Assembly (NCBI GenBank): GCA_005239475.1
Contig: SPAX01000007.1
Span: 9,254-50,140 of the forward strand
Direction: 5' to 3'
Length of the DNA stretch: 40,887 nucleotides
Source of the DNA: Nitrospira sp.
Lineage (GTDB): Bacteria; Nitrospirota; Nitrospiria; Nitrospirales; Nitrospiraceae
Position 1 is the first letter of the stretch; every line of letters begins with the position of its first letter. Positions 1 through 8,703 of this stretch are shown here, piece after piece. Under the pieces are notes generated by a model. The model was not told the DNA's origin, did no database searches, and saw only the letters and a program-made list of their open reading frames with translations. The position numbers and the translations under genes are program-made.

Positions 1-329
1 CCAGGATTCGGCCCGCTCATTAGCACGGTGTCTCCGGGCTCCCGGTCATGGAGATACTTCGAAATCGCGCCGGTTTCGTACCGCTTGACCGTCAAGTCGA
101 AGTACCCCGTGGTGCCGGGCATCGACGACGGCGTGTAGGGCCGTTTTAGCGGTTTTCCGTCGATCGTCGCGTGGACGTACAGATGATCGCCGGGCAGCCT
201 GTCCAACGTGGCGTCGTCAGGCAGGGCAAAGCAAAACGTCTTCGTGTCGTGGGTATCGTGATGAATAGCCGTGAGCTCGTAGGGCATGGGCGTCTTCGAC
301 TTGATGCGCGTGACAGGTCCCGACATCAT
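1..329 (-). CDS. FAD/NAD(P)-binding oxidoreductase (ferredoxin/cytochrome-b5 reductase-like), N-terminal part, truncated by window edge
   Basis: Manual minus-strand translation from ATG at 329: MMSGPVTRIKSKTPMPYELTAIHHDTHDTKTFCFALPDDATLDRLPGDHLYVHATIDGKPLKRPYTPSSMPGTTGYFDLTVKRYETGAISKYLHDREPGDTVLMSGPNPG; RPYTPSS and G..S.YL motifs of the FAD-binding fold. Confidence 0.75.
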   Translation of the reverse strand, partial: MMSGPVTRIKSKTPMPYELTAIHHDTHDTKTFCFALPDDATLDRLPGDHLYVHATIDGKPLKRPYTPSSMPGTTGYFDLTVKRYETGAISKYLHDREPGDTVLMSGPNP

Positions 330-672
330 AGCTCTATCATGCGAGCCTGAGGGAACACTCGCAACTGAGAAAACGAGCGAGTAGTGGGTCAGTTTGAAGA
401 CAAGCGAGTTAAGATTTTACTCAGATACCTAACCATTGTCGCTAATACGATCAGGATTGTGAAGATTAAGACCAACGATTGCACCTAAAAATATCATTTC
501 CACGGTTTACTTTTGGTTGTTCTAATAGATCATGAGTGGGTCAGTTTCAATCATAACGGAAGGCCGGGACGAGGGATAATCGTTCTCGACATCGCAATCT
601 GGCGCCTCGCAAAAAAATGTCCAGTTTTCCCATATCCTAGATTCCACTGCCTTGCAGCGGCAAGCTTAACCA

Positions 673-692
673 CTGAGCAATATTGACCAGAC
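673..692 (+). promoter_or_regulatory. Dyad motif site A (CTGAGCAATATTGACCAGAC)
   Basis: Matches CTGNNCAANNTTGNNCAG; about 100 bp upstream of the gene starting at 793. Confidence 0.6.
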
Positions 693-792
693 CCGCTCCG
701 GTCTCATCAGCCATACTGTGACAGTCAACTGATAGTGATGCAGCGCATCACGCGAGACCGCAATGCTTCAAACTCTTACCTGGGAGGTTCCT

Positions 793-1068
793 GTGCGAAC
801 ATTCACGATTGTCGCCATGGCGTTTCTGTTTGTGTTCGTTGGCATTCAACATGTTGCTCAAGCCGATGAGGTAAAAGCCGCTGTTGAGGACATGAAGGGA
901 AAAGCGAACGCGAATGCTGAGAAGGCCAAGGGGGAAGCGAAAGCCCTCACGGAGGAGGCCAAAGGGAATAAAGTGCGCGGCGCGATGGAACGGGCGAAGG
1001 GGAAAACCAAAGCAGCCGGAGAACGAATCAAAGGCGAGGCGAAAGAACTGAAAGCCAAGACAGAGTAA
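793..1068 (+). CDS. Small secreted Lys/Ala/Glu-rich protein (CsbD/LEA-like repeats)
   Basis: ORF 763-1068; GTG at 793 follows GGAGG; signal peptide then amphipathic KGKANANAEKAKGEAK repeats. Confidence 0.6.
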   Translation: MRTFTIVAMAFLFVFVGIQHVAQADEVKAAVEDMKGKANANAEKAKGEAKALTEEAKGNKVRGAMERAKGKTKAAGERIKGEAKELKAKTE

Positions 1069-1240
1069 ATCAGTTGAGCGTCTGTCTGCGAACACCCAGC
1101 GTCGAGGTGCCTCTCCACTGGGTGCTTCTATTGGAGAGGCTCTCGCGAAGAGAACACAGGTTGAAACGGCATTAGGATCATCTTTTTCACGGACCTTCGC
1201 GCAGAGTCAGCTTCACGCGGCCTGCCTCTTCCCTTCCGAA

Positions 1241-1260
1241 CTGAGCAATTGTGACCAGAC
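1241..1260 (+). promoter_or_regulatory. Dyad motif site B (CTGAGCAATTGTGACCAGAC)
   Basis: Same dyad, upstream of the Crp/Fnr gene. Confidence 0.6.
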
Positions 1261-1431
1261 TACACATAATGGAACCGTTTATCCTGGCCAAGGATCAACA
1301 TTTTGAGGTCGTGAATGGCCGAGGTCCGGGACCTCATGACCAGTACCCAAGCATCCTGGACCAACTGGCATGCGACGGAATAGTATTGCTGAGCCTGGGA
1401 GTAAAGACTGCGCAGAGAACTTGGAGCAAGT

Positions 1432-2165
1432 ATGAACAGAATGCAAACGACATCGCGAACAGAGACAGGCACTGTCGTCGGGCTCCTTCCTGACAAGAAA
1501 ATAAGAAGGCCCGCGGCCGGAACACTAGCCACACCGTACAATCCCCAGACCTTTCTTGCCAAAGTTGGCCACGGCAAGACGACGTTGCAGGCTCCCAAGG
1601 AGCGGCTGATTTTTTCGCAAGGGGATGCGGCCGATGCCGTGTTTTATGTCCAGGCGGGCCGGGTCAAGCTCACCGTGCTCTCGCGGCAGGGCAAAGAAGC
1701 CGTCGTCGGGATTCTGGATCACGGCAGCTTCTTTGGTGAAGGGTGCCTCGTCGGGCAATTGGTACGCATGGCGACCGCCACCGCACTGGACGCATCCACG
1801 ATCGTGCGTATTGAGAAGGCGGCCATGATCCGTGTGCTCCACGATGAGTCCAGCTTCTCCGCGCTGTTTATGGCCTATCTGCTGTCTCGCAATGTTCGTA
1901 TCCAAGCGGACTTAGTTGATCATCTCTTCAATTCGGCCGAGAAGCGGCTGGCGCGGATCCTCCTGTTGCTGGCCCACTATGGGAAAGAAGGCAAGCCGGA
2001 GCCGGTCATTCCGAAAATCAGCCAGGCCAGGCTGGCTGATATAGTCGGCACCACGCGTCGCGCGTCAGTTCATTTCTGAATAAATTTAAAAAGCTGGGCT
2101 TCATTACGTACAACGGCAAAATGGAAGTGCACAGTTCACTCCTCAATATTGTCTTGCACGGCTAG
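1432..2165 (+). pseudogene. Crp/Fnr-family transcriptional regulator, frameshifted in the HTH
   Basis: ORF 1432-2079 has a cNMP-binding fold (LIFSQGDAADAVFYVQAGRVKLTVLSRQGKEAVVGIL..GSFFGEGCLVG) and HTH start ISQARLADIVGTTRR, then stops. The conserved C-terminus RVSSFLNKFKKLGFITYNGKMEVHSSLLNIVLHG* continues in another frame (2061-2165). Confidence 0.8.
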
Positions 2166-2238
2166 CATGCTCTCAATTAAACATCGTTGATTTCGAGCCG
2201 GGCGAGGTGAAGGTATTGCCAGATCAATTCTTCAAATG

Positions 2239-2256
2239 TGAGCAATTTTGGACAGA
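2239..2256 (+). promoter_or_regulatory. Degenerate dyad motif site C (TGAGCAATTTTGGACAGA)
   Basis: Two mismatches to the common form; also preceded by GATCAATTC, as at sites D, F and J. Confidence 0.4.
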
Positions 2257-2332
2257 TTGCAGTCTGATTATTGGATAGATTTAACCCGAATTTGCACACG
2301 AATAGGCGTGTGTCCATCCACAGGAGGAAAAT

Positions 2333-2686
2333 ATGAGATATTCTGCTATGGCGATGCTCGTGTGTGTCATGGGAGTTGCCGCTGGCTGCACAATAACCGA
2401 TACCGCTGGTGATTTGCGCGGTATAAAAGGGGTTGACGGCGACAAGCTGACGCACATCAACACGAGGAGCTACGCGATAAACCTGTTCATGGAGAAACCG
2501 ATCGTGGGAGACGCCACACTGAACGCGACAGTCCAGCGTTTCGCCGATGAGGCCAAAAAAGTCGGTGCAACGAAGGTGCGGATTGTGCAATCAGACACGT
2601 CGGTCATGTGGTGGTTCCCCCCGCTCTTGGGGTTCATTTTGACCCCGGTGTACACGAACGTAGCGGGAGATGCGATTCTTCCCTAG
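2333..2686 (+). CDS. Small lipoprotein
   Basis: MRYSAMAMLVCVMGVAAGC lipobox; AGGAGG upstream of ATG. Confidence 0.7.
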   Translation: MRYSAMAMLVCVMGVAAGCTITDTAGDLRGIKGVDGDKLTHINTRSYAINLFMEKPIVGDATLNATVQRFADEAKKVGATKVRIVQSDTSVMWWFPPLLGFILTPVYTNVAGDAILP

Positions 2687-2865
2687 CGCAGGGGTACCGT
2701 ACGCTGGCCCAGTTCAAAGATACCGCGAGTCAGATGTCCTATTGCGAAGCTGTGCAGGCTGCCCTATCGACGCCGAGACGAACGCAGAGGAATCCCTTCT
2801 GCGAGGTGACCGAGGTCAATAATGACACGGTGAACTCGGTGGCTTCGTTGCTGCGTTGACTACAA

Positions 2866-4065
2866 GTGGAGATCAGCAGTATGAGCCGAACCAAGTCAAA
2901 CCAGTGCGTGGTGGAGCGGGGCGTTGGGTTGCCATCGGTGACCTCCGCTCCACGTATCCCGCGGTCCAATGTCCATGCTTTCAGCACGGAGTATGTGAAG
3001 ACTGCACGGCTCGAAACACTTCTGAAGGCCTCGCCATCCAACTTCCTGGGTATCGTCCGTTATGGCCGGAGTCCCCGGGACTCTAGTGGCTTTGCTGCCT
3101 GTCCGGTTGTCTGCCTCGATCTGCCGCAATTCATCGGGCCTCCGTTGGCCGAGGTGTGGACAAGCACCCTGCCTGTTACCTATCACCAGGCCGAGGGTTT
3201 CCACTGCGCAATGAACGATGAGGTGCTCTTTGGCGCGTTGCAAGAGGAAGAACGCCCGGGCACGCGGCTGGATATCCTGACCTACAACACCTATCGACGC
3301 CTGCTCGTCCAGGCTCGTGCCCTGGGCTACCCACATCTGTTGCGAGCATGGAATTACTTCCCCCACATCAACCGTAAATCCGAGGGGCTGGAACGGTACC
3401 AGCATTTTTGCGCGGGCCGACACCAGGCCCTGGTCGAGGACCCTTCGGACTTCCCTCGAACCCTGCCTGCGGGGACTGCCGTTGGGACAATGTCCGGCCC
3501 GCTGAACATCCATTTCCTGGCGGCGAGACTGCCCGGAACGCACGTCGAGAATCCGCGGCAGGTGAGCGCGTACGAGTATCCTCGTGTCTATGGTCCGCGC
3601 AGCCCGTCGTTCGCGAGAGCCACCCTGCGGCCATCCATCTCGGGGGCCCACCTGCTCATCGCTGGCACGGCGAGCGTGGTCGGTCATGTGAGTGAGCACA
3701 TCGGCGAGCCGCATCAACAGACCCTGGAAACAATCCACAACCTCAATGCACTGATCGCACAGACTGAGCAGCTCCACGGAATCACTCGCGGACAGTGGTA
3801 TGGCCAGACCCTCTTCAAGATTTACATTCGACACCCAGAACACCTCGCGACGATCCGCGACATCCTCAAGGACCAACTGCCTTCACATACTCAGGTTCTG
3901 TACCTTCAAGGAGAGATGTGCCGAAGCGAGTTATTACTGGAGATCGAAGGCGTGCTGGTCCATGAAAAGACCATTGACGTAAGCCATACGGTGTCGGGAA
4001 GCTCTATTCGTTTCCAACAGCCTGCGGTAACCCAGCATGAGTCGGATAATTTCAACAGAGCGTAA
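2866..4065 (+). CDS. Chorismatase / 3-hydroxybenzoate synthase-like (XanB2/FkbO/Hyg5 superfamily)
   Basis: RAWNYFPHINR..GLERYQHFCAGRHQAL, LPAGTAVGT..GPLNIHFLA, VENPRQVSAYEYPRVYGPRSPSFARATL, LLIAGTASVVGH. Confidence 0.75.
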   Translation: MEISSMSRTKSNQCVVERGVGLPSVTSAPRIPRSNVHAFSTEYVKTARLETLLKASPSNFLGIVRYGRSPRDSSGFAACPVVCLDLPQFIGPPLAEVWTSTLPVTYHQAEGFHCAMNDEVLFGALQEEERPGTRLDILTYNTYRRLLVQARALGYPHLLRAWNYFPHINRKSEGLERYQHFCAGRHQALVEDPSDFPRTLPAGTAVGTMSGPLNIHFLAARLPGTHVENPRQVSAYEYPRVYGPRSPSFARATLRPSISGAHLLIAGTASVVGHVSEHIGEPHQQTLETIHNLNALIAQTEQLHGITRGQWYGQTLFKIYIRHPEHLATIRDILKDQLPSHTQVLYLQGEMCRSELLLEIEGVLVHEKTIDVSHTVSGSSIRFQQPAVTQHESDNFNRA

Positions 4066-4945
4066 TTTCGATCGGGTTGGGAATGCGAGGACCGCGGTTC
4101 CTGGCCTCGCTGGTGCCATGCCGTCAGGAAGTACGCAAGACGCGACGCGCCCGGCCATTGCTACCGTCAACCGAGACTTCTACGACTCTCTCTGGTCGGC
4201 GAGTGATGTGACCCTGCCGCAGCGCTTCAACACCTGGCCGCTGCTCTCCGCACTTGCAGCTTCAGCACCGGCGAGACTCGAAATCGGCCCAGGCCTGCGC
4301 CCAAGACTTCCCATCGCCGGCACGAACTTCGTCGAAATCAGCCAACCATCTCTGTCTCCCTTGAGGGCCCGTGGCGGCCTTGCGACGCTCGGCGAGATTA
4401 CCGCCCTGCCATTCCCCGACTGCAGCTTTGACCTGGTCTGCGCCTTCGACATCGTCGAGCACATCGAGGATGATCGGCAGGCCTTTCGCGAGCTCCGCCG
4501 GGTTGCGAAGGACGATGCGACAGTCATCTTTTCGGTACCTCTGCATCCAGCGCGTTGGAGCGCCTTCGACGCCCTTGTGGGTCACGCTCGACGCTATGAC
4601 CCTGACGATCTCCTGGCCATCCTCGGAGAGCATGCCTTCGTGCTGGAGCAGAGCGCCGCCTTCGGCATGCAGCCCCGGAGCGGCTGGCTCCTCGACTTCG
4701 CCGTGTGGGGCCTGACTCACCGGCGGGTACAGGCGATGCGCTGGTACAACGGGCTCTTTCTACCCCTCGGGCTGTTCCTACAGAAGCGCCTGGCCTGGGT
4801 GTCTGGCCTGATCGACGTCTCAAACGTAGACGAACTCCTGCTCGTCTGCCGGCGTGGTGGCCGGCAGAAATGTAAGGTTTCCAGTGAGGACCTCAGGAAT
4901 GAGTCTAAGGAGGCGCCTGACATGGCCAAGAAATATACGGTGTAG
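4037..4945 (+). CDS. Class I SAM-dependent methyltransferase
   Basis: ARLEIGPGLRPRLP, ALPFPDCSFDLVCAFDIVEHIEDDRQAFRELRRV; overlaps the preceding ORF by 29 nt. Confidence 0.75.
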   Translation: MSRIISTERNFDRVGNARTAVPGLAGAMPSGSTQDATRPAIATVNRDFYDSLWSASDVTLPQRFNTWPLLSALAASAPARLEIGPGLRPRLPIAGTNFVEISQPSLSPLRARGGLATLGEITALPFPDCSFDLVCAFDIVEHIEDDRQAFRELRRVAKDDATVIFSVPLHPARWSAFDALVGHARRYDPDDLLAILGEHAFVLEQSAAFGMQPRSGWLLDFAVWGLTHRRVQAMRWYNGLFLPLGLFLQKRLAWVSGLIDVSNVDELLLVCRRGGRQKCKVSSEDLRNESKEAPDMAKKYTV

Positions 4946-4963
4946 AAGAAAGAGAGCTTAAAA

Positions 4964-6166
4964 ATGCCTGTTGAACTGGGTGAGATGCAAGCCAAGATTA
5001 AGAAATTGAAGTCGAAGGCGAGTGACACGTCAGGTATGGCGGAGACCGAGATGCACCGGAAGGCCGAGGACCTAAAAAAGCAACATAAGCACTGGGTTTT
5101 GTCACGATCTCCCTCTGAGCAGTCGAATGGATCGCTATTCCTCCGCCACATGCGTGCACAAACCGCCCTGCAGTGGCACTTCACTATCGATGTGGACTGG
5201 GTCCCCGGGTCCGAGGTCGGGCTGGAACGCTTGCTGGATTTCTGTGATCGGTGGAAGCTGAAGGCCACGATTTTTGTTGCCGGACGGTTTGCGGAAACCT
5301 ATGCGGATCTGATCAGAGATTGTCGGCGGCGAGGGCACGAACTCGGCACGCATGGCTGGGAACACGGTGGCCTCGAGAAGGACGAGGATTTCAGGTCGGC
5401 CAGTTATGACCAGCAGCGAGCATGGATCCGGCTGGCCACGGAGGCCGTGGAGAACGCCTCAGGGGTTCGCCCCGTCATCTTCCGCGCACCGAGCTTGTGG
5501 ATCGGCGAAACGACCTTGCGCGCGCTCGAAGACGAGGGATACCTCTACGACTCATCCGTGCCGGCACGGCGATTTGATTGCGGCTTCGGTCGGGTGCATT
5601 ACCTGAAATACTTTCGTGCTCCGAGTGAGCCGTACCGCCTCTCGTCATCCCACCTGCGCCTGCCGGGACACAGTTCGCTCATCGAGATGGCCCCCTCAGC
5701 GTTCCTGTTCCCCATCAACATGGCTACGCTTCGAGTACTCGGTCTATCAGTGATGAAGTGGATGGTTCGCCGGATCTCCCGACGTGCTTCGCGGCTGGTG
5801 TTCTATTGCCACCCGCACGAATTCGTGCATGCCCATCGGCAATCCTTCCCATGCAACATGTCCAAATGGAATATGCAAGGCATGGGGCCGGAGAATTTCT
5901 CTCCCCTTGACGCATTCGTCGAACACATGATGCGGCAAGGATGTTCTGCCAGCCTGTTTGCGGACTCGTTTAGCAACGCGCGTGGTTTATGGTCTAACGC
6001 GCCTGCGGATACGCGACTTCCGTCCGATGCGATCGATGCCGTCCATGCGCACGGGACCTCACTCCCGCAAGGGCTGTCGCGGAGACCCATGCCGGCACAC
6101 ATGTCTTCAGGCACCGATGGGGCGACACGTCGATCGATTCATTGTGAGGTCCCCAGTCAGCTTTGA
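4964..6166 (+). CDS. Polysaccharide deacetylase (NodB-like), with an atypical charged N-terminal extension
   Basis: FTIDVDW..KATIFVAGRFAE..GHELGTHGWEH..RPVIFRAPSLWIGETTLRALEDEGYLYDSSV; the core domain begins around residue 60. Confidence 0.75.
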   Translation: MPVELGEMQAKIKKLKSKASDTSGMAETEMHRKAEDLKKQHKHWVLSRSPSEQSNGSLFLRHMRAQTALQWHFTIDVDWVPGSEVGLERLLDFCDRWKLKATIFVAGRFAETYADLIRDCRRRGHELGTHGWEHGGLEKDEDFRSASYDQQRAWIRLATEAVENASGVRPVIFRAPSLWIGETTLRALEDEGYLYDSSVPARRFDCGFGRVHYLKYFRAPSEPYRLSSSHLRLPGHSSLIEMAPSAFLFPINMATLRVLGLSVMKWMVRRISRRASRLVFYCHPHEFVHAHRQSFPCNMSKWNMQGMGPENFSPLDAFVEHMMRQGCSASLFADSFSNARGLWSNAPADTRLPSDAIDAVHAHGTSLPQGLSRRPMPAHMSSGTDGATRRSIHCEVPSQL

Positions 6167-6297
6167 GACCTCGCCTGTCTGTACATGGTAAACTAAAGTG
6201 CCTTCACCGCCTGCCAGAATGATCGACCAGAGCTGATCCGCTGTGCTGTTGAGATTCTTGATTCCCATCCTCCCCGATTGTCACAGCCAAGAACCAC

Positions 6298-6540
6298 TTA
6301 CCGAGTCATGCTTGTCCCCACTCTGTGCGGCCGTCCGGTGTATTGAGGCCCTGTCGGTGGCCTTGCGCGCGGCCGTGCCGACCCAGGGCCCCTCCCTCGG
6401 TTGGCCAGGATGTCGCGATCCACGCAGTCGCCGCAGTTGACACAACGCCACAGCGTCACCGGATTGCCGGCGACGTCCCGCTCCAGGGACGCCATGTAGC
6501 TGAGGACCAGTAACCCGCCGCAGCGCAGGCAGGATGCATC
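6298..6540 (-). CDS. Small zinc-ribbon-like protein; 5' end approximate
   Basis: Upstream-extended frame reads DASCLRCGGLLVLSYMASLERDVAGNPVTLWRCVNCGDCVDRDILANR: paired CxxC motifs. Confidence 0.5.
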   Translation of the reverse strand, partial: DASCLRCGGLLVLSYMASLERDVAGNPVTLWRCVNCGDCVDRDILANRGRGPGSARPRARPPTGPQYTGRPHRVGTSMTR

Positions 6541-6652
6541 AGGCGGAGTCCACGACTGGTTGCGCGGTTTCCTCTCCCGGTCCGGTGTTCGACGGGAAGC
6601 GTCGGGCAGAACGGGGGAGAGAAGTCGATGTTCAGAGAACAGGCGAACAGGA

Positions 6653-6946
6653 TCATGGCGACGTTCCGATCTCCCGGAAGTACTGCCTCGTCGTTTCCTG
6701 GGCCTTCGTGAAACATGTCAGACAGTAGGTGTGTGTGTGAGCGATCTCGGTCGGATTCACGCCATGAGTCGTGCGATACGTCCGCGGCGTGACCCAGCGT
6801 TCACGATCAGGGGAAGATCCGGTCTCGTCTCGAATGAGCCCGCAGACGCAACAGACAGGGAGCATTGTCGGTGCGATGAACGTCTCCCTCATCGGAGGGG
6901 AAAGCGACTCACGAGTTGTCTGAGCGACTACGTTTCCAAGAGCCAT
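6653..6946 (-). CDS. Small Cys-rich protein, paralogue 1
   Basis: MRETFIAPTMLPVCCVCGLIRDETGSSPDRERWVTPRTYRTTHGVNP..YCLTCF; strongly similar to 7397-7729. Confidence 0.6.
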   Translation of the reverse strand: MALGNVVAQTTRESLSPPMRETFIAPTMLPVCCVCGLIRDETGSSPDRERWVTPRTYRTTHGVNPTEIAHTHTYCLTCFTKAQETTRQYFREIGTSP

Positions 6947-7043
6947 ACGCCACCTCTTTTATTTTTATTTATCTGCCAGACAAGCCCTTCCTGAGGATCG
7001 AGCAGGTACTCATGGACTACAAGGCCGTCATAGCGTGGGCAGG

Positions 7044-7400
7044 TCATCGTCGAGACTCCACAGGCATTGACTGAGGGGCTTGTGAGGGACGGCTGTTCAC
7101 CCGAGCCGGGGTCGTGAGCGGGGCCGGACCCAGCCCTTCCATACGAGTCGTGCCACGGGAAGTTGAAGCGCTGAGGCGGAGGAGGGCTTGTCCATCCTCG
7201 AGACCGCATTGATAGCGGGTAAACTGAGACCGGTGTTCTCCTCGCATGAAATCTATCCGATCTCTGCAACCCAAGGCATCCACGAGACCGGCTTCCTCTG
7301 CCCGCCAGCCTGCGCGTTCATCCGGCGTGACCGATTGGAGTTGTTGCTGAAGCCGGCACCATTGGATGCGTGAGATGATCTGGGTGAATGCGTACTTCAT
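7044..7400 (-). CDS. Hypothetical protein
   Basis: MKYAFTQIISRIQWCRLQQQLQSVTPDERAGWRAEEAGLVDALGCRDRIDF; ATG at 7400 with upstream GGAGG. Confidence 0.5.
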   Translation of the reverse strand: MKYAFTQIISRIQWCRLQQQLQSVTPDERAGWRAEEAGLVDALGCRDRIDFMRGEHRSQFTRYQCGLEDGQALLRLSASTSRGTTRMEGLGPAPLTTPARVNSRPSQAPQSMPVESRR

Positions 7401-7729
7401 GGTTCCCTCCTGTGCACGGTGTGGCGTCTCGGGTATTGGCGAGAAGCGGTAACTCTTCCAGAGGTACTGCTCACTGTACCCATGACCTTCGTAAAACATT
7501 TCTGACAGTAGCTGTGCGTGAGAGCGACCTTGTCCGGATTCACGCCATGGGTCTGTCGATAGGTCTGCGGCGTCACCCAGCGCTCGCGATCAGGGGAGGA
7601 TCCGGTCTCGTTTCGAATGAGCCCGCAGACACAACAGATGGGGAGCAGTGTCGGTGCGATGAACGTCTCCCTCATCGGAGGGGAAAACGCCTCACGAGTT
7701 GTCTGAGCGGCCAGTGTTTCAAGAGTCAT
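7397..7729 (-). CDS. Small Cys-rich protein, paralogue 2
   Basis: MRETFIAPTLLPICCVCGLIRNETGSSPDRERWVTPQTYRQTHGVNP..YCQKCF. Confidence 0.6.
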   Translation of the reverse strand: MTLETLAAQTTREAFSPPMRETFIAPTLLPICCVCGLIRNETGSSPDRERWVTPQTYRQTHGVNPDKVALTHSYCQKCFTKVMGTVSSTSGRVTASRQYPRRHTVHRREP

Positions 7730-7948
7730 ATGCCACCTCTTTCATTTTCCACGTATCTGAGAAACAGGGAATAGCAACGAAGCGACGTGCTGATCCCGAT
7801 GATGCATAGTTATAAGAAAACGCAGCCCTGAGTGGAACTAGGGAACCCCTGGTTCCACTCGGATAACGCACTAGCGTCAACTACATGCAGGCTGTGGAAA
7901 AACGATACCGGCCCGCCGGAATCCACTGGTTTGCGCGTCTTGGACAAC

Positions 7949-8045
7949 GGTGGTTTGTCTGGTTCATCTGTATGTCCTGGTTTATCCGGTGAGACTGGTT
8001 CAACCAAACAAACGAGACAAACCAGAGCAACCAGATGTGACAAAT
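7949..8045. repeat. GT-rich/AC-rich imperfect palindrome, copy 1
   Basis: gtggtttgtctggttcatctg...gagactggttcAACCAAACAAACgagacaaaccagagcaaccag. Confidence 0.55.
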
Positions 8046-8111
8046 AGAAGCGCGCCTGTTGATGCGCTCGATCGGGATTCAGATCGGCGTCACGTGGCGT
8101 GCCTCGGGGGA

Positions 8112-8318
8112 TTAACGCGGTGCGAGTGAGAGGATGTAGTCTGACGAGTCCGGACGTTGGAGGGTGACGGTGCCTGCTCGACTGAGCCGGTCCACCGCGG
8201 AAAACACCTGGTTCCATGAATAGTAGGGGACCCTCTCGTTAAGTTCTTCGAGCGTGCAGGTGCCGACCCGAGCGAGTTCCTGGCGGATGGCCGATTCAAG
8301 AGCGTCTGTCCGAAGCAT
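8112..8318 (-). CDS. Small winged-helix-like DNA-binding protein
   Basis: MLRTDALESAIRQELARVGTCTLEELNERVPYYSWNQVFSAVDRLSRAGTVTLQRPDSSDYILSLA. Confidence 0.55.
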   Translation of the reverse strand: MLRTDALESAIRQELARVGTCTLEELNERVPYYSWNQVFSAVDRLSRAGTVTLQRPDSSDYILSLAPR

Positions 8319-8703
8319 AGGGTCCTCCCAAGCAATCTAGTGTGATGCCGCTCACAGTAATAGGGCAAACGCTTGATTCAGGAAACTAGGAAGACCCCTA
8401 GTCCTGGCAGGAGACTTTACTAATGTCTGTCAGGCAGTGATGGTCCTGCTTGTTAGGAAGGGGGGAATAGGCTTAGACTCTGACTCTTGATCAGCCCGTC
8501 AGCCGCGTGCAACGACTGCTCAATGCTGCGGTCTCAGCCATCCCGAGGAGAAGATTCTGTGGCCGCGGCACGAAAGACTACGAGAAGAACAGTTTCCTCC
8601 AAGACCGGCGCCAAGAGTTGCGCCACGCAGCCTGCCGGTAGCGTCCACTCACGTCCCGCCATCAAACGGATTTTCCAAACTTTCTCCTGAAACGAGGAAC
8701 GAC

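Noticed and set aside
381-552. Two copies of GTGGGTCAGTTT about 150 bp apart, reminiscent of IS21-type element ends
   Set aside because: They are direct rather than inverted, very short, and no transposase lies between them; insufficient for a mobile-element call.
2896-3876. 326-aa minus-strand ORF opposite the chorismatase
   Set aside because: Shadow ORF; the plus frame carries family motifs.
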